Shown: positions 5,144 to 17,601 of the stretch, piece by piece
How positions within the stretch are numbered: the stretch's first letter is position 1
How the letters are laid out: each line of letters starts with the position of its first letter
Assembly: GCA_035551935.1 (NCBI GenBank)
Contig: DASZMJ010000483.1
Location: 1-17,601, forward strand
DNA: 17,601 nucleotides
Origin: DASZMJ01 sp035551935
GTDB lineage: Bacteria > Planctomycetota > Planctomycetia > Isosphaerales > Isosphaeraceae
Reading direction: 5' to 3'
Notes under the pieces: model-generated
Told to the model about the DNA's origin: nothing
The model's database searches: none
What the model saw: only the letters and a program-made list of their open reading frames with translations
Program-made: the position numbers and the translations under genes

Positions 5144-7372
5144 TTATTCATAACGGAGGGCTTCGATCGGGTCGAGCCGCGAGGCCTTCCAGGCGGGGTA
5201 ATAGCCGAAGAGGACGCCGACGGTGACGGAGACGCCGACGGCGCCGGCGATGGCGGCGAGCGACGACTCGGTCGGCCAGCCGGCGAGGATGCGGACCAGT
5301 TCCGAACCGCCGCGGCCGACGGCGATGCCGGCGGCGCCGCCGAGGACGCACAACACGACGGCCTCGACGAGGAACTGCCGGAGGATGTCGGCCGGCTCGG
5401 CGCCGACGGCCATCCGCAGGCCGATCTCGCGGTAGCGCTCCGTCACCGAGACGAGCATGATGTTCATGATCCCGACCCCGCCGACGGCCAGCGAGATCAG
5501 GGCCACGACGACGAGCAAGCCCGCGACGATCCCGACCGTGTCCTCGACGGCGGCGACGACCTCGGTGAAGTCGCGGACGTCGAAGTCGTCGGCCTCGCCG
5601 GGGGCGATCCGGTGCCGCTCGTGGAGGAGGGCCTTGATCTGGGCACGGGCCGCGGGGATCTCCTCCGACGACCGGGCTCGGACGAGGATCGTGTCGACGT
5701 TGGAGAACCGCACGAGCGTCGGCGTGTCGTGCGTCCGGCCCGGCGACCCCGTCGGATAGAGCCCGTGCGACGCCCCCGGATACAGCCGGGCCGCCGAGTC
5801 GGCCGACCCGTTCGCCTCGGCGGGGGCGGCGGCCGGCGGGGCCTGGGCCGAGCCGCTGATCCGGTATTTCGCCGTCGTCCAGGGGATCAACAGGATATCG
5901 TCCTGGTCCTCGCCGATGATGTTCGCCCCCTTGGCCCGCAAGACGCCCACGACCCGCAAGGGCACGCCGCCGACGGTCACTTCCTCGCCGACCGGCGACT
6001 CGCCGCGGAAGAGCTCGTTGGCGAGCGTCTTGCCCAGCAGGCAGACCATCGCCACCTCGTTGACGTCGGCGTCGGTGAAGGGCTCGCCGTCCTCGAGCTC
6101 CTCCCAGTCGCGGACGCGGAGGAAGCTGGGGTTGATGCCATAGAGGTAGATCGGGTTCCAGTTTCGGTTGCCGGAGACCACCTGCCGGCGCGCGTAGACG
6201 ATCGGCGAGAGGCTGTCGACCGCCGGGCACTCGCGCTCGATCGCGTCGGCGTCCTCGGGCGTGAGCGTCTTGACCGTGCCGCTGCCCAGGCTCACGCCGT
6301 TGCTCGACGCCGCGCCCGCCTGCACGAGCAGGTCATCGGCCCCCATGTTCGACAGGATCTCGTGGATCGCCCTGGCCGACCCCTTGCCGATCTCGGCGAT
6401 CGCGATCAACGACGCCACGCCGATGATGATGCCGAGGGTCGTGAGCGCCGACCGCATCGCGTTGCGGCGGAGGGCGCGGAGGGCGGTCTTCGTGGTGGTC
6501 GCCAGCGCCGTCAGGCCGCCGCGGCGACGTCGAAAAGTGGCCAGTGCCGAGTGCTGAGTGCGGAGTGGCCGAACCGCCCGGGGGGCGAGTGGTCTTCCTC
6601 CCTCTCCCAGGGGGGGAGGGGGAAGGATGGCCCGACCGCCGGGCGAGGCGAGGCCGTCGTGGGGGTCGGCGCCGTCCTCGATGAGGCCGTCGCGGATGCG
6701 GACGACGCGGGAGGCGTGGCCGGCGACCCAGGGGTCGTGGGTGACGAGCAGGAGGGTCATCCCCTCGTCGGCGTGGAGGCGGCGGAAGACGTCGAGGATC
6801 TCGGCGCTGGTGCGCGAGTCGAGGTTGCCGGTCGGCTCGTCGGCGATGAGCAGTCGCGGGCGGTTGATGAGCGCCCGAGCGATCGCCACGCGCTGCTGCT
6901 CGCCGCCGGAGAGCCGCGCCGGCTCGTGGTCGAGGCGGTCGGCCAGGCCGAGGCTCGTCAACAGCGCGATCGCCCGCGCACGACCGTCGCGGTCGGTGGT
7001 GCCGGCGGCATAAGTGAGCGGGACGAGGACGTTCTCCAGCGCCGAGAGGCGGGGGAGCAGGTTGAAGTTCTGGAAGACGAAGCCGATCGAGTCGTTGCGG
7101 AGCCGGGCGCGGCGGGCCGCCGAGAGCCGCGAGACCTCGCGGCCGTCGAGCCTCAGCAGGCCGGCGGTCGGCGTGTCGAGGCAGCCGAGCAGGTTGATCA
7201 ACGTCGTCTTGCCCGAGCCCGACGACCCCATGAGCGCCACGAACTCGCCCCGCCCGATCGTCAAGGACACCCCGCGCAGGACCGGCACGGCCACGCGACC
7301 GCGGCGGTAATCCTTGCGGACGTCGTCGAGCCGGATCGCGTCGACATCGATAGTTTTGTCAATAATGCTCAT
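5144..7372 (-). CDS. macB: MacB-like ABC transporter, ATPase-permease fusion
   Basis: 742 residues. ATPase half (about 10-235): Walker A GSSGSGKTT (49-57), Q-loop Q101, signature LSGGE (154-158), Walker B with D178-E179 (IADEPTGNLD), H-loop H212. Permease half (about 295-742): first TM near 306-329 (TLGIIIGVASLIAIAEIG), a periplasmic domain, and the C-terminal MacB/FtsX hallmark GIMNIMLVSVTERYREIGLR with three further TM segments, ending in LDPIEALRYE. MacB works by mechanotransmission with MacA and an outer-membrane channel to expel periplasmic substrates such as peptides and siderophores (PvdT). ATG 7372 overlaps the MacA stop as ATGA. It is longer than E. coli MacB (648), partly through a repeat-derived linker at about 235-291. 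No ATG, GTG or TTG occurs in frame in that linker before the permease TM, so a single polypeptide is expected. Confidence 0.88.
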   Translation of the reverse strand: MSIIDKTIDVDAIRLDDVRKDYRRGRVAVPVLRGVSLTIGRGEFVALMGSSGSGKTTLINLLGCLDTPTAGLLRLDGREVSRLSAARRARLRNDSIGFVFQNFNLLPRLSALENVLVPLTYAAGTTDRDGRARAIALLTSLGLADRLDHEPARLSGGEQQRVAIARALINRPRLLIADEPTGNLDSRTSAEILDVFRRLHADEGMTLLLVTHDPWVAGHASRVVRIRDGLIEDGADPHDGLASPGGRAILPPPPLGEGGRPLAPRAVRPLRTQHSALATFRRRRGGLTALATTTKTALRALRRNAMRSALTTLGIIIGVASLIAIAEIGKGSARAIHEILSNMGADDLLVQAGAASSNGVSLGSGTVKTLTPEDADAIERECPAVDSLSPIVYARRQVVSGNRNWNPIYLYGINPSFLRVRDWEELEDGEPFTDADVNEVAMVCLLGKTLANELFRGESPVGEEVTVGGVPLRVVGVLRAKGANIIGEDQDDILLIPWTTAKYRISGSAQAPPAAAPAEANGSADSAARLYPGASHGLYPTGSPGRTHDTPTLVRFSNVDTILVRARSSEEIPAARAQIKALLHERHRIAPGEADDFDVRDFTEVVAAVEDTVGIVAGLLVVVALISLAVGGVGIMNIMLVSVTERYREIGLRMAVGAEPADILRQFLVEAVVLCVLGGAAGIAVGRGGSELVRILAGWPTESSLAAIAGAVGVSVTVGVLFGYYPAWKASRLDPIEALRYE
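6543..6570. repeat. Heptanucleotide tandem repeat in the MacB linker
   Basis: Four 7-mers in a row: AGTGCCG, AGTGCTG, AGTGCGG and AGTGGCC. On the coding strand this reads as RTQHSALAT, lying between the ATPase and permease halves of MacB. It resembles heptameric repeats usually found between genes. Confidence 0.6.
6594..6626. repeat. Imperfect CTCTCCC palindrome in the MacB linker
   Basis: CTTCCTCCCTCTCCC (6594-6608) faces a GGGGAGGGGGAAGG-type arm (about 6612-6626). It is imperfect but has the form of the CTCTCCC/GGGAGAG repeat family seen in the gene at the left edge. It is translated in frame as LPPPPLGEGG within the MacB linker. Confidence 0.5.
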
Positions 7373-8652
7373 TTCTTCGACTTTGGCTTCGCGGCCTTGT
7401 CGTTCTTGATCTGGGGGAGGAACGGGGTGGCCGTGGCGTCGGCCTCGGACTTCGGCGCGAGGCCGACGACGACCTCGTCGCCGTCCTCGAGGCCGGGGAC
7501 GGCGGCGACCTCGGTCCGGAGGCCGTCGGTCAGGCCGACGGTCACGGGGATCGGCCGCACGAGGTCCCCCTGCCGGACCCACACGAGCCCCGGCCGCCGC
7601 CCGTCTCCCGTCCCGGCCGCGACGTCGCGCGGCTCGTCGAGCGCCGCGCGGGCCTCGGGGACGACCAGGTCGGGCCTCGGCCGCCACCGCAGCGCGGCGT
7701 TGGGCGCGAGGAGGACCGCGTCGCGGCGGTCGACCTCGAACTTGAGGCGGGCCGTCAGGTAAGGGAGTAATTTATGGTTCGTATTTTCAAAGCGGACGAC
7801 GACCGTGTACGAGACGACCCCCTGCGCCATGCTCGCGTTGAGGCGGACCTGCCGGACCCGGCCGCGGAAGGTCTCGCCGGGGAAGGTGCCGACGGTGAAC
7901 CGCACGGGCTGGCCGACCTTGATGGCACCGACGTCATTCTCGTTCACCGAGGCCCAGATCTCCATCCGTGCCAGGTCGCGGGCGATCAGGAAGAGGCTCG
8001 GCGCCATGGCGCCGGCGACGACCGACTGGCCGAGGTTGGCGCGGCGGTCGAGGATGACCCCCTTGACCGGCGCGGTGATCGTGGTCCGGGCGAGGTTGAT
8101 CCTCGCCTCCTCGAGGTTCGCCCGCGCGACGGCGATGGCGCTCTTGGCCACCTCCGAGGCGGCTTGGGCGGCCTCGTAGCTGGCCTGCGAGGCGTCGCGG
8201 TCCTGCTGCGAGACGATCCCGCCGCGGGTCGCCAGTTGCTTCGAGCGATTCCAGTCGCGCTCCGTCTGGCGGAGCTTCGTCCCCGCCTGCTCGGCCTCGG
8301 CCTCGGCGCGGGAGAGGCTGGCCTCGGCCTGGGCGACGCGGGCGCGGTAGATCGCGCCGTCGAGCCTGGCCAGGACGGTCCCCGGCTCGACCTCGGCCCC
8401 GTGGCCGATCGGCCGCGACGGGTCGGCCGGGTCCTCGCCGAAGGACTGGATCTCGCCGGCGACCTGCGCCCCGACGTCGACGACCTCCTCGGGCTCGATC
8501 GTGCCGGTCGCCTCGATCGTCGCCAACAGGTCGCCCCGACGGAGCTTCAACGTCCGGAACCCGACCGGTTGGCCCTTCGAGTCGTTCCAGTACCAGAACG
8601 CGGCGATGCCGCCGGCCCAGAGCACGACCATGAGGAACAGGAGCTTTTTCAT
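7369..8652 (-). CDS. macA: MacA-like periplasmic adaptor (HlyD family)
   Basis: 427 residues. An N-terminal membrane anchor (1-24, KKLLFLMVVLWAGGIAAF) is followed by a lipoyl-like half (GAQVAGEIQSFGED), a long Ala/Glu/Arg-rich alpha-hairpin coiled coil (about 102-188), the second lipoyl half (TITAPVKGVILDRRANLGQ), a beta-barrel region and a membrane-proximal domain, ending in a Lys-rich tail. This is the standard order for membrane fusion proteins that join a MacB-type ABC pump to an outer-membrane channel. ATG 8652 overlaps the upstream ABC exporter stop by four bases (ATGA), and GGAAGAG lies 8 bases before it; the 112 codons upstream in frame are a shadow of the exporter gene. No TolC/OpmQ-like partner lies in the window, so the channel must be encoded elsewhere. 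A codon patch rich in A and T occurs near 7770 (residues NTNHKL). Confidence 0.88.
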   Translation of the reverse strand: MKKLLFLMVVLWAGGIAAFWYWNDSKGQPVGFRTLKLRRGDLLATIEATGTIEPEEVVDVGAQVAGEIQSFGEDPADPSRPIGHGAEVEPGTVLARLDGAIYRARVAQAEASLSRAEAEAEQAGTKLRQTERDWNRSKQLATRGGIVSQQDRDASQASYEAAQAASEVAKSAIAVARANLEEARINLARTTITAPVKGVILDRRANLGQSVVAGAMAPSLFLIARDLARMEIWASVNENDVGAIKVGQPVRFTVGTFPGETFRGRVRQVRLNASMAQGVVSYTVVVRFENTNHKLLPYLTARLKFEVDRRDAVLLAPNAALRWRPRPDLVVPEARAALDEPRDVAAGTGDGRRPGLVWVRQGDLVRPIPVTVGLTDGLRTEVAAVPGLEDGDEVVVGLAPKSEADATATPFLPQIKNDKAAKPKSKK

Positions 8653-10258
8653 GGAGAGATCTCTTCCATCGGGACCCGTTCCTCGACCACCCTCCCGCCG
8701 TCGAGCCGGACCACGCGGTCGGCGACCCCGGCCGCGTCGTCGTCGTGGCTGATGACGAGAAGTGCCTTGCCGACGTCGCGGAGCGCGGGGAGGAGCTCGC
8801 GATAGAAGCGGCGGCGGTGGTGCGAGTCCTGGTGTGCCGCCCATTCGTCGAGGACGACGATCGGCCGGTCCTCCAGCAACGCCGACGCCAACGCCAGCCG
8901 CCGCCGCTGCCCTTGCGAGAGGTCCGTCGTCGTGAACGCACCCCCGGCGATCGCGACCTTGTGGGCCAGGTCCAGCCGTTCCAGCCACGCCGCGGCGCGG
9001 GCGTCGAGGCCGTTCGCGTCGAGGCCGTGCCTCGGCTCGAAGGCCAAGCCGTCGGCGAAAACGACGGTGAAAAGCTGGCGATACGCCTCGCGGTCCCCGG
9101 CGTCCACGATCTCGCCGTCCAGACGGAATGTGCCCGCCTTCGGCTCATACAAACCAGCCAGGAGTTTCACCAATGTCGTCTTGCCGCTGCCGTTGCCGCC
9201 GGCCAAAACGACTACCTCGCCCGGACGCAACGTCAGGTCGATCGGCCCGATCGCGAAGCCCTCGCCATCCCCCTCGCCGCGGTACGCGAACGAGACGCCG
9301 TCGAGTTCCAGCGCCTCGCGCAGCGCGAGGCCGTGGAGCTTCGTGGGTCCTTCATCGACCTCGGGGACGACCGACTCGACCCGTCGCAACGACGCCCGCG
9401 CGCGGCCGAGCAGGGGGATGGCGCCGAGGAGGACATCGATCGGCGTCATGACATATAAGATCGCGAGTGCCGAGCCGCCGAGCTGCTCGACGTCGAGCGG
9501 CCGGAGCCGGGGCAAGGCGAAGAGGACGAGGCCGAGGAAGCCGAAGTACGCGACCTGGCCCCAGCCGGCCGCGACCGCGAACGCCTCCATCCCTTTCACC
9601 CCGTGCGAGCGGGCCGACTCGGCCGCTTCGCGGAGGGAATGGCCGAGGAACGCCTCGCGACGGCCGCGATGCTGCTTGAGTTCGCGGAAGCCGTCGATCA
9701 ACGCGCGGAAGTGCGCGAGCAGGTCGTCGTGCCCTTCCCGGGCGCGGCGAAACGAACGCGCGCCCCGGCCCGCGATCGCGCGGAAGACGACCACCGCGGG
9801 CAGGGCGACGACGAGCCAGCACGCGAGGATCGCGGGCGAGAGCCAGCCGATGTAGGCGAGGGAGGCGACCGCGATCGGCAGGTTGATGCCGACCTGCGGC
9901 ACGGCCGCCAGGGCCCCGGCGACGATCGCCACGTCCTCGGTCAGGACGGCGAGCAAGGCGGCCGGTTCGGTCGCCTCGAACCGGTCGAGCGGCAACGCCG
10001 CGATCCGGTCGCAGAGCCGGCCGACCAGCCGCGCCACCGACCCCTGCGCCAGCCGGGCGACGGCCACCTGCGCCACGACCCGCGTCGTCGCCGCGACGAG
10101 GCAGAGCCCGGCGAACGCCCACGCGAGCCGATCGGTCGATGGGCCCTTCAGCGCGGCGCCGATCAGGGCGATCAGGGCGACGGTGCTCGCGCCGGCGCAC
10201 AGGCCCGCGGCGACGGCCAATGCCAACACCTTCCTCGACTCGCGGAGCAGGAAGCCGA

Positions 10259-10268
<10 letters not shown>
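8649..10268 (-). CDS. Cyclic-peptide export ABC transporter (PvdE/SyrD type)
   Basis: 539 residues: a six-TM exporter domain (about 1-310) followed by an ATPase. Walker A GGNGSGKTT (357-365), a Q-loop region in YRQLFTVVFADGLAF, signature LSQGQ (450-454), Walker B with D474-E475, H-loop H508. The sequences YRQLF.VVF.D and LDEWAAHQD are typical of the PvdE, SyrD and YojI exporters, where the D-loop follows DEWAADQD. These carry NRPS products or their precursors across the inner membrane; PvdE moves the pyoverdine precursor to the periplasm. ATG 10268 is preceded by GGGGGAGGGG and overlaps the NRPS stop by 10 bp, linking translation of exporter and synthetase. An upstream ATG at 10304 is unlikely because it would lie deeper inside the thioesterase sequence. 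It is the strongest context evidence that the peptide is exported. Confidence 0.9.
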
Positions 10269-16205
<5,937 letters not shown>

Positions 16206-16216
<11 letters not shown>

Positions 16217-17601
16217 CGGTTGGGCCTTCTTCGGGGAGGAGGTCCGTCATCAAGGCGTCGAGCTCCTCGTCGGAGAGCCCGTCAAGGTCGGTCCCGGCCT
16301 CGTCCTCGTCCGGATCGCCCGATTGCCCGAGCATCCGCCGGCGCTCGGCTTCCGAGAGCATCGGCAGCATGGCGACGGTCTGGTCGGGGTCGGCCACGAT
16401 CCCTTCCAGGAGGGTCCGGAAGTGGCCGAGCATGCGCTCGATCGTGGCCGGGTCGAACAGGTCGGTGTTGTATTCCAGGGCCAGGCCGAGGCCCTCGTCC
16501 GACTCGGTGACGTACATCGTCAGGTCGAACTTCGCCGTGCCGCTCTCGGTCGGCAGCGGGGTCATGGTCAGGCCGGGCGACTCCAAGGCCGGCAGCGGGG
16601 CGTTCTGAAGCGCGAACATCACCTGGAACAGGGGCGATCGGCTCGGGTCGCGGTCGGGGTGCAGGACGCCGACAAGCTGCTCGAACGGCAGATCCTGATG
16701 GGCGTAGGCCGACAGCGCTGACCGCTTGACGCGACCCAGCAGCGCCCGGAAGCTCGGGTCTCCCTTCAGGTCGCCGCGCAGGACCAGTGTGTTGACGAAG
16801 AACCCAATCAGGTCCTCGACCTCCGGCCGCGTCCGGCCGGCGATCGGTGTCCCGATGGCGAAGTCGTCCTGCCCCGAGTAGCGGTGCAAGAGCGCCTGGA
16901 ACGCCGCCAGCAGGGTCATGAAGGGAGTCACGCCCTCCTTCTTGCCGAGCGCCCGGAGCCCCTCGACCAGCTCCTTCGGTAGCGCCAGCCGGAGCTCGCC
17001 CCCCCGGTGCCCGAGGACGGCCGGTCGCGGACGGTCGGCCGGCAATTCCAGCGATGGCACTCCCCCGAGCGTGTCTTTCCAGTAGTCGAGCTGCGCCTGG
17101 AGCACGTCGCCCTGGAGCCACTCTCGCTGCCAGACGGCGTAATCGACGTACTGGAGCGGCGGCTCGGGCAAAGGAGACGGGTGACCGCTGGCGAAGGCGT
17201 CATAGATCGCGCCGACCTCGCGGACGAGCACGCCGATCGACCAGCCGTCGGAGATGATGTGGTGCATGTTCACGAGGGCCACATGCTCGCTCTCAGCCAG
17301 CCGGATCAAGCCGGCGCGGATCAAGGGGCCGCGGGCCAGGTCGAACGGCCGCGCCGACTCCTCGCGGACCAGCCGCTCGACCTCGGCCTCGCGTTGGGCT
17401 TCGGGGACATCGGACAGGTCCTCGACGGGCATCGCGATTTCCAAGGTCGGCGAGACGACCTGCACCGGGCGGCCGTCGACCGCCGCGAAGGTGGTCCGCA
17501 GGACCTCGTGGCGGCGAATGATCTCGTTGAAGGACCGCACCAGCGCGTCGGCGTCGAGCGCGCCGGCAAGCCGGACGGCGATCGGGATGTTGTAGAAGGC
17601 G
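16206..17601 (-). CDS. NRPS, C-terminal condensation domain only (N-terminus beyond window)
   Basis: The frame is open to the right edge, giving the last ~464 residues of a larger synthetase. The visible part is nearly a whole condensation domain: IIRRHEVLRTTF, active-site HHIISDG in MHHIISDGWS, YVDYAVWQREWL, PFMTLLAAFQALL, FFVNTLVLR, and RDPSRSPLFQVMF. This looks like a donor-L/acceptor-L (LCL) domain; it should form the peptide bond to the Thr loaded by the next protein. After the domain (SEAERRRML) the protein ends in a very acidic tail (16 Asp/Glu in the last 37 residues) containing GLSDEELDALMTDLLPEE, a likely C-terminal docking helix. TAA 16208-16206 overlaps the next gene's ATG by 11 bp. 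The upstream A and T domains and the chain start lie outside the window. Confidence 0.92.

Noticed and set aside
7373..7687. Longer start for the MacB gene (extra 105 residues)
   Set aside because: The extra part is Arg/Gly/Pro-rich shadow of the MacA 3' end. ATG 7372 overlaps the MacA stop as ATGA and is followed at once by normal ATPase sequence.
5612..7762. Plus-strand 716-codon frame opposite the MacB gene
   Set aside because: It is a shadow of the ATPase and permease frames; the composition is skewed and no motif is present.
8653..8988. Longer start for the MacA gene (extra 112 residues)
   Set aside because: It is shadow of the exporter's ATPase domain. ATG 8652 starts a proper membrane anchor and has a ribosome binding site.

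Overview
This is a very GC-rich window. Its gene content and repeats suggest a planctomycete of the Isosphaeraceae type: an opening gene whose tail carries repeated NEPTAE motifs, dense families of nested palindromes, and large secondary-metabolite genes. The assignment is an inference from style; the window holds no rRNA, tRNA or other phylogenetic marker.

Layout. Positions 1-3354 carry four plus-strand genes that look like ordinary accessory or housekeeping functions: the 3' end of a repeat-rich hypothetical protein (1-671), an exported beta-lactamase-fold serine hydrolase (746-2086), a DinB-family putative metalloenzyme (2208-2768) and a small zinc deaminase closely resembling yeast cytosine deaminase (2905-3354). 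Everything from 17601 back to 3526 is on the minus strand and reads as one biosynthetic gene cluster. In transcription order it holds the end of a nonribosomal peptide synthetase (NRPS) protein finishing in a condensation (C) domain, an NRPS with domains A-T-C-A-T-TE, a PvdE/SyrD-type cyclic-peptide ABC exporter, a MacA-like periplasmic adaptor, a MacB-like ABC transporter, and two tandem paralogous aspartyl/asparaginyl beta-hydroxylase-family oxygenases. The first five genes overlap one another by 11, 10, 4 and 4 bp, so they are probably translationally coupled. The two halves of the window converge at about 3355-3525, which holds an intrinsic terminator and a 39-bp-arm palindrome.

How the genes may work together. 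The NRPS supplies the last two residues of a peptide and releases it through the thioesterase. The first adenylation domain (A1) carries, by hand alignment, the ten-residue code DFWNIGMVHK, which is the classical threonine code. The second (A2) reads DIEDVGTVIK; I do not recognise it, but its two acidic pocket residues suggest a basic substrate. The pairing of a PvdE-like inner-membrane exporter with a MacAB-like pump recalls pyoverdine export (PvdE followed by PvdRT-OpmQ). The two hydroxylases are plausible tailoring enzymes. No MbtH protein, phosphopantetheinyl transferase, outer-membrane factor, receptor or regulator is visible. The start of the assembly line lies beyond the right edge, so the product cannot be named.

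The most unusual structural theme is palindromic repeats. Two copies of one nested palindrome bracket the hydroxylase pair. A different 29-bp-arm palindrome is inserted in frame inside the NRPS C-to-A linker. The linker joining the ATPase and permease halves of the MacB protein consists largely of translated repeat sequence. The opening gene also carries an in-frame palindrome-bearing tandem repeat. Here repeats normally found between genes appear to have become protein linkers.
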